Source: Colwellia maritima
GTDB lineage: Bacteria; Pseudomonadota; Gammaproteobacteria; Enterobacterales; Alteromonadaceae
Reading direction: 5' to 3'
DNA: 64,000 nt
Assembly (NCBI RefSeq): GCF_022669015.1
Contig: NZ_JAKKSL010000002.1
Span: forward strand, 1,087,582-1,151,581
The notes beneath the pieces were generated by a model, which worked only from the letters and a program-made list of their open reading frames with translations, searched no databases and was not told where the DNA came from. Positions 13,496 to 22,791 of this stretch are shown piece after piece. The position numbers were made by a program, and so were the translations under genes. Position 1 is the stretch's first letter. Each line of letters begins with the position of its first letter.

Positions 13496-14437
13496 TTAAT
13501 GTTCAAATTTTTGAACTGCTTCTCGTAAAAATCCACTGTGATCATCTAAACAAGTAGTAGCCTGCTCAAGATTCAAGCCTGTCAGTATCATCAAAGTAGC
13601 AAGTTTGGCATTGTTTTCAGATTTTTCTAGCGCGTTTTTCGCACAACTATAATTACAATCAGTTGCTTGCATAACAATTCGTACAGCTCTCGCATAGAGT
13701 TTTTCATTACTTGCATTCACATCAATCATTAAGTTTTTATAACTTTTTCCTGACCGAATCATACTCGCGGTACTTAACATATTTAAAATTAATTTTTGCG
13801 CCGTACCTGATTTCATTCGCGTTGAGCCAGTTAACACCTCTGCGCCAACAACAGCGCAAAGATTAATGTCATTAGCTTGTTCAAACTCGCCATTATAACT
13901 GCAACTTAAACCCACAACTTTTGCGCCAACTGATTTACCATAATGCATTGCTGAAATAACGTAAGGTGTTCTACCGCTAGCAGCGATCCCAACTAGCACA
14001 TCTTTTGCTGATAACTCAATTTGCTTAAGATCTTCAATTGCCAATAATTCATTATCTTCTGCACCTTCCACTGCTTTATGAATGGCTTGATTACCGCCGG
14101 CAATAATCCCTATAACTTTTTGATCAGAAACACTAAAAGTTGGCGGACACTCTACTGCGTCTAAAATACCAAGACGACCACTTGTACCTGCCCCGATGTA
14201 TATTAGCCGTCCGCCTTTTTCAAAAGCTTTTACTATCTCATCCACTGCAGAAGCTATTTGAGGAATAATATTTTTTACTACATTGGCAACCTTTTGATCC
14301 TCAAAATTTATTTTTTCCAAAATACCTTTAGCATCAAGTAAATCAATGTCTAACGTTTCTTTATTTTGGCTCTCAGTAGAAATTCGTGTTAACTCATCTA
14401 ATAACTGAGATTGTTTATCCTTGGAATATTCATTCAT
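13496..14437 (-). CDS. murQ: N-acetylmuramic acid 6-phosphate etherase
   Basis: A 313-residue cytoplasmic SIS-domain enzyme that removes D-lactate from MurNAc-6-phosphate to give GlcNAc-6-phosphate. The motif GAGTSGRLG (about residue 77) and the ECPPTF and GSTRMKSGTAQK blocks are diagnostic. Length is normal. It is the first gene of the wall-recycling set murQ-namZ-hydrolase and is divergent from alr, with a 152-base intergenic region that could hold both promoters. Confidence 0.96.
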   Translation of the reverse strand: MNEYSKDKQSQLLDELTRISTESQNKETLDIDLLDAKGILEKINFEDQKVANVVKNIIPQIASAVDEIVKAFEKGGRLIYIGAGTSGRLGILDAVECPPTFSVSDQKVIGIIAGGNQAIHKAVEGAEDNELLAIEDLKQIELSAKDVLVGIAASGRTPYVISAMHYGKSVGAKVVGLSCSYNGEFEQANDINLCAVVGAEVLTGSTRMKSGTAQKLILNMLSTASMIRSGKSYKNLMIDVNASNEKLYARAVRIVMQATDCNYSCAKNALEKSENNAKLATLMILTGLNLEQATTCLDDHSGFLREAVQKFEH

Positions 14438-14589
14438 AATTCATTTCTTCTTTATTATCTAAATTTAGGATTAAACTTACTTAATACGCAACACGCTTTA
14501 ATATAGAAACATGATACACTGAAAAAAGTGCCGTGCTTCTCCAAATTAATTAGTTGTAATAACTTAAATAACTTGAATAAATAAATCGA

Positions 14590-15672
14590 ATGAAAAACCA
14601 CTCTAGAAAAACCTACTCTCTTATTAACTTACCTGCTTTACTCTGTAATTATAATCAAATTGATAATTTGACGCCAAACAGTAAAACAATTGCCGTAATC
14701 AAAGCTAATGCTTATGGTCATGGCGCTGTTGAAGTAGCACAGTATTTAAGCAAACATGTGCCCGCATTTGGAGTAGCACTGATTGATGAAGCAATTGAAT
14801 TACGAGAGGCAGGAATTACTTTACCTATTCTGATTATGGAAGGTGCATTGTCCCGTGAAGATTTTTCCACGGCTTTACAGCAAAACTTTTGGCTAATGTT
14901 GCACACAACTCAACAAGTAGAATGGTTAACATCATCTTTTCCAAACTATGTAGGTAAGTTATGGCTTAAAATGGACACGGGGATGAATCGTTTAGGCATA
15001 AAACCCGATGAAATAAAAAACATCTTAACTAAACTAACAGCACAGCAATTAGAAGAAATAGTACTTTGTACACATTTTTCTAGTTCAGATGAGCTAAACA
15101 ACCCTAAAACACAGTTACAAATACAAGAATTTGATCGTATAAATCAGATTTTCGGCTTGAAAAAAAGTTTAGCTAATTCCGCAGGTATCCTTCATTGGCC
15201 TGAGAGTCATGGCGATTACAATAGACTTGGCCTAGCTTTATATGGATCGAATCCTACCCCTGTTGAAAAACTAGCCGTCACATTAACACCTGTAATGACA
15301 CTACAATCAACAATTATCAGTTTACGTCAATTAAGCGAAGGTGAGTCGGTCGGGTATGGGGAAATGTGGCAAGCAAAACGCCCTACAATAATTGCAACCA
15401 TTGCTATTGGTTATGCTGATGGCTACCCCAGAAACGCTAAAAATGGCACACCTGTTTTTATCAATGGTAATATAGCTCCTCTAGCGGGGAGAGTATCTAT
15501 GGATATGTTAACCGTTGACGTAACAGATATATCAGATGTTAAATTAGGTGATAGTGTAGAATTATGGGGTGAAAATTTAGCCGTTGAAACCGTCGCAGAA
15601 TATCTCGATACCGTTAACTACGAGCTACTTACTCGGGTGTCAAATAGAGTGACACGAATTTATAGAAGCTGA
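14590..15672 (+). CDS. alr: Alanine racemase, PLP dependent
   Basis: A 360-residue fold-type III PLP enzyme that interconverts L- and D-alanine for wall synthesis. The PLP lysine lies in VIKANAYGHG (about residue 38), and the catalytic Tyr region is SVGYGEMW in the C-terminal half. The signature GRVSMDMLTVD is present. It is divergent from the muramic-acid recycling genes, which fits a local cluster of wall metabolism. A four-copy 14-bp tandem repeat begins at the stop codon. Confidence 0.96.
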   Translation: MKNHSRKTYSLINLPALLCNYNQIDNLTPNSKTIAVIKANAYGHGAVEVAQYLSKHVPAFGVALIDEAIELREAGITLPILIMEGALSREDFSTALQQNFWLMLHTTQQVEWLTSSFPNYVGKLWLKMDTGMNRLGIKPDEIKNILTKLTAQQLEEIVLCTHFSSSDELNNPKTQLQIQEFDRINQIFGLKKSLANSAGILHWPESHGDYNRLGLALYGSNPTPVEKLAVTLTPVMTLQSTIISLRQLSEGESVGYGEMWQAKRPTIIATIAIGYADGYPRNAKNGTPVFINGNIAPLAGRVSMDMLTVDVTDISDVKLGDSVELWGENLAVETVAEYLDTVNYELLTRVSNRVTRIYRS

Positions 15673-15726
15673 ATATACATAATTGAATATACATAATTGA
15701 ATATACATAATTGAATATACATAATT
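15671..15726. repeat. 14-bp tandem repeat, four perfect copies
   Basis: The unit GAATATACATAATT occurs four times without mismatch, beginning inside the alr stop codon and filling much of the gap before the convergent sulfatase gene. It contains no hairpin strong enough to be a terminator. The copy number probably varies by slippage. Confidence 0.95.
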
Positions 15727-15768
15727 AAGCCGAATATTGAACACACCCGACTTTAAAATAGCTTGTAC

Positions 15769-17238
15769 TTATTTCACAATATAATTTTTTCGATTTTTTG
15801 CTTCTCTAATATTTTCTTGGTAGAGGTTTTGATAAAAATCTTTTTGTACTTTATCGTATTCAGCCTTTTGATATAAAATATTTTGCATATTGTCTTGATT
15901 CCAAGCATTCCATAAAGTCGCTAATTTAGCTTGCTCAATAGGATATTTATCAACAATATTATACTGCTCTGTTGGATCAGAAACCATATCAAAATAGGCA
16001 TGATTGACACCAGGTAAGCCTTGCTGCATATACTTTCCTGTTATGGTACGTACAGCCCAAATATTATCCGCTTCTTCTAAGCGCCAAAAAAGCGCTTGGT
16101 GTGGTGTCCCTTTACTCGTCCCTGTAATGAATGGCATTAGATTTACGCCATCTAATAAGCCATCAGAATCATCTGCGCCGGCTAACGCAACTGAAGTTGC
16201 AGCAATATCTAATGAAGAAACTAAACCATCAAAAACTTGACCTTTTTTAATTTTTTTAGGCCAATGTGCAATAAAAGGTACGTGTACCCCTCCTTCTAAC
16301 AAAGCAACCTTACCATGGCGAAAAGGAGAATTATCTGCCCAATTAAAGGTTGGCCACCATGAATCAGGGTATAAACCACCGTTATCAGAAAGGAAAAAGA
16401 TTAATGTATTATCAAACTCACCACTTTCTTTTAAAGCATCAATGACCATACCAATACCTTTGTCCATTTCATCAACCATTGCTGCATAAATTTGACGTTT
16501 TGGATTTTCAATATAACGATACTTTTTGATTGTCTCCTCAGGAGCTTCTAATGGCATATGTGGCGCGTTGTATGATAGATACATCATAAAAGGCTGACCT
16601 TTATTTTCAGTAATATAGCGTGAAGCATCACGGCTAATTGCCGTGGTTAAATATTCATTAAGTTCAGTCGGTTTTCTATTGCGGACTATAGGTAATGAAT
16701 AACCGTCACCACCGATACTTACACCGCTTGGCATATAGTTATGCCCACCATCTAAAAAGCCATAAAAATAATCAAAGCCACGATTATTCGGTTGAAAGTG
16801 AGGCGCCCCTCCTAAATGCCACTTTCCAAAAGCGGACGTTTTATAACCCGTAGTTTGTAATCGTTTTGCAAACGTAGTTTCTGTTAATGGCAATCCCATA
16901 TATTTGTCGTTAGGCGAATATGAAACATTATTTTCCATACCAAACCGAGCTTGATATCGGCCCGTTAGTAATCCTGCTCTTGATGGACCACAATAGGGGT
17001 GTGTCACATAACCATTTTTAAAAATAACACCATTACTTGCTAATTTATCAATATTAGGGGTTTGAATATCTGTTTTTCCAGTAAAACCAACATCGTTGTA
17101 ACCTAAGTCATCTGCCAAAATGACAACGATATTAGGCCGCTCACTACTAGCCATAGCATTTGAAGTACTAAAACATAATGCACTCAAAACTAGTACTATC
17201 ATTAATTTATTATTCTTTATCATATACTGCCCTACCAA
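15769..17238 (-). CDS. Secreted sulfatase (arylsulfatase A / GalNAc-6-sulfatase type)
   Basis: A 489-residue sulfatase with a signal peptide (hydrophobic stretch about residues 12-28, likely cut after NAMA). The metal-binding motif ILADDLGYNDVG is followed by the formylglycine motif CGPSR at residues 83-87, where the Cys is modified to the catalytic aldehyde by a separate maturase. GKWHLGG near residue 140 completes the active site. It probably removes sulfate from algal or animal polysaccharides in the periplasm. The start may be the sixth codon (MIKNN). No maturase or polysaccharide lyase lies nearby. An AraC-family remnant lies just upstream. Confidence 0.92.
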   Translation of the reverse strand: MVGQYMIKNNKLMIVLVLSALCFSTSNAMASSERPNIVVILADDLGYNDVGFTGKTDIQTPNIDKLASNGVIFKNGYVTHPYCGPSRAGLLTGRYQARFGMENNVSYSPNDKYMGLPLTETTFAKRLQTTGYKTSAFGKWHLGGAPHFQPNNRGFDYFYGFLDGGHNYMPSGVSIGGDGYSLPIVRNRKPTELNEYLTTAISRDASRYITENKGQPFMMYLSYNAPHMPLEAPEETIKKYRYIENPKRQIYAAMVDEMDKGIGMVIDALKESGEFDNTLIFFLSDNGGLYPDSWWPTFNWADNSPFRHGKVALLEGGVHVPFIAHWPKKIKKGQVFDGLVSSLDIAATSVALAGADDSDGLLDGVNLMPFITGTSKGTPHQALFWRLEEADNIWAVRTITGKYMQQGLPGVNHAYFDMVSDPTEQYNIVDKYPIEQAKLATLWNAWNQDNMQNILYQKAEYDKVQKDFYQNLYQENIREAKNRKNYIVK

Positions 17239-17455
17239 TAATTTTTGTTATCACATAGCCTAAGACAAAGGTTTTAGTCGTACTAATATAGCCTTCAGTA
17301 TTCTGGGATACTTTATTCTTTCACTACATATAAATTCTTTATTTATAATTTCAATTTAGCGAAAACACAAATAGTTAATAATTAATTGTTAACATATTAG
17401 ATATAAGTATCGAAGTAAAGATAATAAATAGATAAAATCAAGCGTTAATACGGTA

Positions 17456-17666
17456 ATGCCTAAAGTGAGTCGACAAATAGCATTACAATGGCTATACGGT
17501 ATGCCTACTAATCAGACTTAACGTATTGAGAGATATGAAGCATTTAATGTATGAAACTTAAACTTTGATTACGCGAATGTAACAGCAACTGCTATTGGCT
17601 TTAAAAATTCAAGTTATTTTAGTAGCGTCTTTAAAAAACGACTGGATTAAGTCCATTGTAATTTAA
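17456..17666 (+). pseudogene. Remnant of an AraC-family regulator, C-terminal HTH only
   Basis: The plus strand holds pieces of an AraC/XylS DNA-binding domain in changing frames: LYGMPTNQ at about 17489-17515, then KHLMYET, then VTATAIGFKNSSYFSSVF followed by KKRLD and a stop at 17649-17651. Together these match the second helix-turn-helix of AraC proteins. No N-terminal sensor domain fits upstream, because the sulfatase start is only about 220 bases away. At least two frame changes are needed within 200 bases. It is a decayed fragment, possibly of the regulator once associated with the sulfatase. Confidence 0.75.
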
Positions 17667-17722
17667 ACAGGCTCTTCTCCTAAACAGAGTATCATCGGTA
17701 ATAAAGTAATTAAGACAAAATG

Positions 17723-18394
17723 TTACTCAATACCTATATATTTATGTACTTGCACTGATAAACGCCAATTATTGGCAATACATGTTTCAATTGCTAATTC
17801 AGTCGCTCTACTTTTTTGACTAATGGGCTGCAAGTATACTGGGGTATTTTCAATAGCATGCTCAGCGAGCAATGCTTTAAGATCATCCACATGCTGCTCT
17901 GTAGCAATAGGGTGTTTAATTTCATTGGCTCGTTTCATCGCACTTTCTAAAATAGCATAACCACCACGCATATTGACTTTTGGCGACACGGTTACCCAAC
18001 ATGCTTCGGGCACTAAAATATCAAAGGTTCCAGAAGTTTCTACTTGCGTACTATAGCCTTTATTATCAAAAGTTGAACATAATGGTGTTAAATCAACCAT
18101 ACATGGTTCCCCTCCAGTAATAACAATATGTTTAGCTTTGTAACCCCGTTCAATAATTAACGAATAAAGATCTGACGCTGTAAATGTAGCCCATTGTGAC
18201 GTTTCTTGTGATTTCGCTAACAAAGTCTCTTTAGTCACTTCATCACTTAATTCAATATCCCAAGTATGTTTAGTATCACACCAAGAACAACCAACAGGAC
18301 AACCTTGCAGGCGAATAAATATTGACGGTTGACCTGTAAAAGACCCTTCGCCCTGTATCGTTTCAAATATTTCATTAATTTTGTATTGGATCAT
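17723..18394 (-). CDS. queE: 7-carboxy-7-deazaguanine synthase (radical SAM)
   Basis: A 223-residue radical SAM enzyme in queuosine biosynthesis that contracts 6-carboxytetrahydropterin to 7-carboxy-7-deazaguanine. The cluster-binding cysteines are C32, C36 and C39 in GCPVGCSWCDTKHTW, the CX3CX2C spacing expected for QueE, and HIVITGGEP is the SAM-binding block. It is divergent from queC, which carries out the next step. No preQ1 riboswitch is recognisable in the 85-base gap. Confidence 0.95.
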   Translation of the reverse strand: MIQYKINEIFETIQGEGSFTGQPSIFIRLQGCPVGCSWCDTKHTWDIELSDEVTKETLLAKSQETSQWATFTASDLYSLIIERGYKAKHIVITGGEPCMVDLTPLCSTFDNKGYSTQVETSGTFDILVPEACWVTVSPKVNMRGGYAILESAMKRANEIKHPIATEQHVDDLKALLAEHAIENTPVYLQPISQKSRATELAIETCIANNWRLSVQVHKYIGIE

Positions 18395-18434
18395 TTTAAT
18401 TTGTGCTTTTGCCTAAGATTTTATTCAAGTAAAA

Positions 18435-18440
18435 TATAAT
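18435..18440 (+). promoter_or_regulatory. Candidate -10 element for queC
   Basis: A perfect TATAAT lies about 40 bases before the queC ATG. The best -35-like hexamer (TTGCCT) is 20 bases away, which is too far for a strong promoter, so this is tentative. Confidence 0.35.
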
Positions 18441-18479
18441 GTATCAATTATACCCTATTTATTTTTAAGAGACCTAACT

Positions 18480-19166
18480 ATGACAGAAAAACTATCCCCA
18501 GAAAAAGTAAACCCAAATAAAGTGGTGGTTATCTATTCTGGTGGAATGGATTCGTTTACCGTACTCAACAGAGCAATAAAAGACGGCAAAGAGGTGTTTG
18601 CGCTTTCATTTGATTATGGTCAACGTCATGTAAAAGAATTGCAATGCGCTAGTAATGTATGCAAATCTTTAAATATAAAGCATAAAGTCATAGATATTTC
18701 ATCAATAAACCAATTACTTGCCGGTTCTTCATTGACAGATGATATTGAAATTCCAGAAGGTCATTATGCTGCAGAAAACATGAAGTCAACCGTAGTACCT
18801 AACCGCAACATGATTTTATTATCTTTGGCTGTGGGTTATGCTGTATCAGTTGGGGCATCACAAGTTTATTATGGGGCTCATAATGGTGATCACGCAATTT
18901 ACCCTGACTGCCGACCAGAATTTGTTGAAAAAATGAATGATGTATGTCAGATCGCAAACTATGAAAGCGTGGAGATATTCAGTCCTTATCTAACAGTAAA
19001 TAAATCAGCAATTTTAGCTGATGGGCTTAGCATGGGATTAAATTATAGTGACACTTGGACTTGTTATAATGGTAGAGAGAAAGCCTGCGGCAAATGTGGT
19101 TCTTGCCAAGAGCGTCTTGAAGCTTTTAGTGATAATAACTTGGTAGATCCCATACCATATGAATAA
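18480..19166 (+). CDS. queC: 7-cyano-7-deazaguanine synthase
   Basis: A 228-residue ATP-dependent enzyme that converts 7-carboxy-7-deazaguanine to preQ0 for queuosine in tRNA. The PP-loop SGGMDS is at residues 20-25, and the structural zinc site is formed by the C-terminal cysteines in [15 protein letters not shown]. Length is normal. It is divergent from queE, so the two consecutive steps are probably coregulated from the shared intergenic region. Confidence 0.96.
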   Translation: MTEKLSPEKVNPNKVVVIYSGGMDSFTVLNRAIKDGKEVFALSFDYGQRHVKELQCASNVCKSLNIKHKVIDISSINQLLAGSSLTDDIEIPEGHYAAENMKSTVVPNRNMILLSLAVGYAVSVGASQVYYGAHNGDHAIYPDCRPEFVEKMNDVCQIANYESVEIFSPYLTVNKSAILADGLSMGLNYSDTWTCYNGREKACGKCGSCQERLEAFSDNNLVDPIPYE

Positions 19167-19214
19167 AAATAAATAATATCAAACTAAAAAATCAACAACG
19201 TAATAGGTGTTTAT

Positions 19215-20165
19215 ATGTCAGACCAACTAAACGAGGCACCTAGTTTACGCCTAAAAATATATAAGTTACTTGAAAGTGAAACAAGCTCTAGTATCACTGC
19301 CAAAATAGTGACTTGGTTTTTAATTATCCTCATTATTACTAATGTAGCTGCCACTATAGCAGCTTCAGAGCGTGAGTATTTTTCATTATACAAAGAGACA
19401 TTTATTCTATTTGAAACGCTCTCATTATTGATCTTTTCTATTGAATACTTAATGAGGGTCTGGTGCTGCGTTGAATCAAAAAAATACAACAATAAACCAA
19501 AGTTCAAATCGAGAATAAATTATATATTCACCCCTATGGCACTGATTGATTTAATGGCAATTTTACCTTTCATTATTGCTTTGTTTTTTGCCATAGATTT
19601 ACGAGCTTTACGGTTAATAAGAGTACTAAGATTATTAAAAATAACACATTATTTTAAAGGATTTGATATTTTTGCTACGGTTATTATTAAAGAGTCTAAA
19701 AGTATCATGGCCGCAATGATCGTAATGTTTTTTTTGATTATTATTGCAGCGAGTATTATGCAATTTATAGAAGGAAAGGCTCAGCCCGAACAATTTGGCA
19801 GTATTATGCAATCTTTTTGGTGGGCCGTAGTAACGATGACAACCGTCGGCTATGGAGATGTGATTCCTATCACAACTACAGGTAAAGTTATCTCTACTTT
19901 CATTATGCTTATTGGTGTTGGTTTAGTCGCATTACCTGCAGGTATGTTAGCGGGTCGTTTTGGTGAAGAATTACGACAAAGAAAAGAAAGTTTAGATTCT
20001 CAAATTAAAAAAGTATTAGCTGAAGGTCCTATAGATACCGAGGACTACGAAGCGTTAGAAAAATTAGCTGATAAGTTAGAAATTGATCCGGAAGATTTAC
20101 AACGTACCATTGCACAATTAAAACAAGGTCACCATAGTGGGAAGTGTCCATATTGTGGTAAATAA
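19215..20165 (+). CDS. Voltage-gated potassium channel family protein
   Basis: A 316-residue inner-membrane ion channel with six hydrophobic segments. The S4 segment has regularly spaced arginines (LRALRLIRVLRLLK), and the selectivity filter is TVGYGD at about residues 210-215, the classical K+ filter. The cytoplasmic tail is acidic and helical and ends with a single CPYCG motif, which may bind metal. It resembles bacterial Kv-type channels. It starts 48 bases after queC and may be read through from it, though the two are functionally unrelated. Confidence 0.9.
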   Translation: MSDQLNEAPSLRLKIYKLLESETSSSITAKIVTWFLIILIITNVAATIAASEREYFSLYKETFILFETLSLLIFSIEYLMRVWCCVESKKYNNKPKFKSRINYIFTPMALIDLMAILPFIIALFFAIDLRALRLIRVLRLLKITHYFKGFDIFATVIIKESKSIMAAMIVMFFLIIIAASIMQFIEGKAQPEQFGSIMQSFWWAVVTMTTVGYGDVIPITTTGKVISTFIMLIGVGLVALPAGMLAGRFGEELRQRKESLDSQIKKVLAEGPIDTEDYEALEKLADKLEIDPEDLQRTIAQLKQGHHSGKCPYCGK

Positions 20166-20436
20166 AAATTAGGTGATCTATTGTATACGTAGAGAAGATT
20201 ACCAAACACATGACATTTATTTCAATAACGAGTTGTTCTAATTATTAAATAACGAATGCAGTGGGTGATTTTAGCAAGTAGAAATGATCACATAGTTAGT
20301 GAGTTTGGTATTAATTACTTTTAGCGCTATAGAATATTATCTTCCTTTGGTTTTATTTTAAGACAAAATCTATCTAACCCTTATCCGGCTTGGGCTAAAC
20401 TTATACTTACGTCACCTAAGTAAGCTGGATTTTATC

Positions 20437-20649
20437 ATGAGCGAAGCTTTCAAAATACAAGCACAACGTTTGAATAAAATGATTGATGCTAACAACGCAA
20501 CACAAGCACATATGTATCTTGAGCAGTTATTACTTTTCCCTGTAGATATACAAGATAAAATAATCGATGAAATTAGTCGTTTGGGTAACTGTAATAGTGA
20601 TGCTATTGCCAATATCATCGGTCGTTATGCAATGATAGATCTCAAGTAG
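20437..20649 (+). CDS. Small hypothetical protein, 70 residues
   Basis: A short soluble, mostly helical protein. Its core has the repeated look of an alpha-helical adaptor, and no domain or catalytic motif is recognised. The 270 bases before it are noncoding, and it stands alone between the potassium channel and uvrB. No strong ribosome-binding site is seen close to the ATG, so expression is less certain. Composition and absence of stop codons favour a real gene. Confidence 0.5.
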   Translation: MSEAFKIQAQRLNKMIDANNATQAHMYLEQLLLFPVDIQDKIIDEISRLGNCNSDAIANIIGRYAMIDLK

Positions 20650-20737
20650 GTGATGCTAACTTAATTCTTCAGTTTTAGCGCTTAGTGACAACATAATAGT
20701 TTCTCATGTTATTGCAAAACGTTGAATTGTTAAGCTA

Positions 20738-22783
20738 TTAAGTACTCAATTGTTGGGTACGTAATTTTGCAATATCATCTCGGACTGCTGCCGCTTGCTC
20801 AAATTCTAAGTTTTGCGCGTGGTTATACATCGTTTTCTCCAACGCTATAATTTTATCATCAATTTCTTTTGTCGTTAATGCTTGATAGTTGGCCGTCCTT
20901 TCAGCCACTTGATCTAACGCTTTCGACTGACTGAAACCACCAACGTCCATAACGTCTGAAATCTTACGAATCACGCCTCTTGGCACAATATTATTATCTA
21001 AATTATATTGATGCTGCTTTTCTCGTCGACGCTCAGTTTCATCAATCGCTTTACGCATAGATTTAGTAATTTTACTGGCATAAAGAATAGCACGGCCATT
21101 AATATTACGTGCTGCCCGACCAATCGTTTGGATTAGCGAACGTTCTGAACGTAAAAAGCCCTCTTTATCAGCATCTAAAATTGCCACCAGTGATACTTCT
21201 GGCATATCTAAACCTTCTCGCAACAGGTTGATTCCAACGAGTACATCAAATTTACCTAAACGAAAATCGCGAATAATTTCAACACGTTCAACTGTATCAA
21301 CATCAGAATGCAAATAGCGTGTTTTAATACCATGTTCATCTAAATAATCAGTTAAATCTTCTGCCATGCGTTTTGTCAAGGTAGTGGCAAGTACCCGTTC
21401 ATTTAAGGGTAACCGTTTATTAATCTCTGATAATAAATCATCAACTTGTGTTTCTACGTCACGCACTTCTATTTCAGGATCTAATAAGCCTGTAGGCCGG
21501 ACAACTTGCTCAGCAATATCTCCGGCTGACTTTTCAATTTCATAATTACTTGGTGTTGCTGACACATAAATAGTTTGCGGCGACAGCGCTTCAAATTCAT
21601 CAAACTTCATTGGGCGGTTATCTAGCGCTGATGGTAATCGAAAGCCATATTGCACTAAGTTTTCTTTTCTTGACCTATCCCCTTTATACATAGCGCCAAT
21701 TTGGGGCACTGTAACATGGGATTCATCAATAATAAGTAAACCATCATCAGGTAAATAGTCAAATAATGTTGGTGGTGCTTCACCTTCACCACGACCAGAT
21801 AAATAACGTGAGTAGTTTTCAATGCCAGAGCAATATCCAAGCTCAGTCATCATTTCTATATCAAATTGTGTACGTTGTGTAATACGCTGCTCTTCAACTA
21901 AACGATTATTATCCTTAAGGTATTGAGAACGCTCTTTTAACTCAATTTTTATTTTTTCCACAGCAGATAAAATTTTATCACGAGGGGTCGCATAGTGTGT
22001 TTTGGGGTAAACAGTAACACGTCGTAGTGTCCGTTCAACCTGCCCTGTTAATGGGTCAAATTGGCTAATACGTTCAATTTCTTCGTCAAATAATTCTACC
22101 CGTAAAGCAAGGCGATCTGATTCTGCAGGGAATATATCAATCACATCCCCTCGAACTCGGTATGTGGCCCGCGCAAAAGCAACGTCATTACGTTTGTATT
22201 GTAATTCTGCTAAACGACGTAAAATATCACGCTGATTAATAATATCGCCAACACTAATATGCAGCATCATCTTAAGATACGAATCAGGATCACCCAAACC
22301 ATAAATAGCTGAGACAGAGGCAATAATAATTACATCTCTACGCTCTAATAACGCTTTGGTTGCAGACAAGCGCATTTGTTCGATATGTTCATTAACAGAG
22401 GCATCTTTTTCGATAAATGTGTCTGTGGTCGGCACATAAGCTTCAGGTTGGTAATAATCATAATAAGAAACAAAATACTCAACCGCATTATTGGGGAAAA
22501 ATTCTTTCATTTCACCATACAATTGTGCCGCCAAAGTTTTATTAGGTGCTAGCATCATGGTAGGACGATTGAGTTTTTCAATAACATTAGCCACGGTAAA
22601 GGTTTTACCTGAGCCTGTTACCCCTAATAATGTTTGATGTGCTAAACCCGACTCGATCCCTTCTAATAATTGCTTTATCGCCGTGGGCCGGTCACCACTT
22701 GGCGTATAGTCTGACTCTAACTTTAGTGATTTTACCGTTGTTTCTTTTAATATTGTTTCTTTTAACATAGTTTGTTTCAACAT
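20738..22783 (-). CDS. uvrB: Excinuclease ABC subunit B
   Basis: A 681-residue DNA damage-recognition helicase of nucleotide excision repair, loaded by UvrA and recruiting UvrC. Walker A is GVTGSGKT (residues 54-61), the beta-hairpin region is [13 protein letters not shown], the helicase motifs include DESHVTVPQ and QTIGRAARN, and the UvrC-binding UVR domain is at the C-terminus. The first 18 residues contain a three-fold MLKET-like microrepeat absent from most UvrB proteins; the true start may be a later codon in that stretch. Its start lies 8 bases after the MATE gene stop, on the same strand. Confidence 0.97.
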   Translation of the reverse strand: MLKQTMLKETILKETTVKSLKLESDYTPSGDRPTAIKQLLEGIESGLAHQTLLGVTGSGKTFTVANVIEKLNRPTMMLAPNKTLAAQLYGEMKEFFPNNAVEYFVSYYDYYQPEAYVPTTDTFIEKDASVNEHIEQMRLSATKALLERRDVIIIASVSAIYGLGDPDSYLKMMLHISVGDIINQRDILRRLAELQYKRNDVAFARATYRVRGDVIDIFPAESDRLALRVELFDEEIERISQFDPLTGQVERTLRRVTVYPKTHYATPRDKILSAVEKIKIELKERSQYLKDNNRLVEEQRITQRTQFDIEMMTELGYCSGIENYSRYLSGRGEGEAPPTLFDYLPDDGLLIIDESHVTVPQIGAMYKGDRSRKENLVQYGFRLPSALDNRPMKFDEFEALSPQTIYVSATPSNYEIEKSAGDIAEQVVRPTGLLDPEIEVRDVETQVDDLLSEINKRLPLNERVLATTLTKRMAEDLTDYLDEHGIKTRYLHSDVDTVERVEIIRDFRLGKFDVLVGINLLREGLDMPEVSLVAILDADKEGFLRSERSLIQTIGRAARNINGRAILYASKITKSMRKAIDETERRREKQHQYNLDNNIVPRGVIRKISDVMDVGGFSQSKALDQVAERTANYQALTTKEIDDKIIALEKTMYNHAQNLEFEQAAAVRDDIAKLRTQQLST

Positions 22784-22791
22784 TAGCCCGT

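Noticed and set aside
16004..16240. Plus-strand open frame within the sulfatase gene
   Set aside because: It lies wholly antisense to a well-supported sulfatase and its translation matches nothing recognisable.
18395..18479. preQ1 riboswitch between queE and queC
   Set aside because: No preQ1-type hairpin with A-rich tail can be recognised in the 85 bases; it looks like a plain divergent promoter region.
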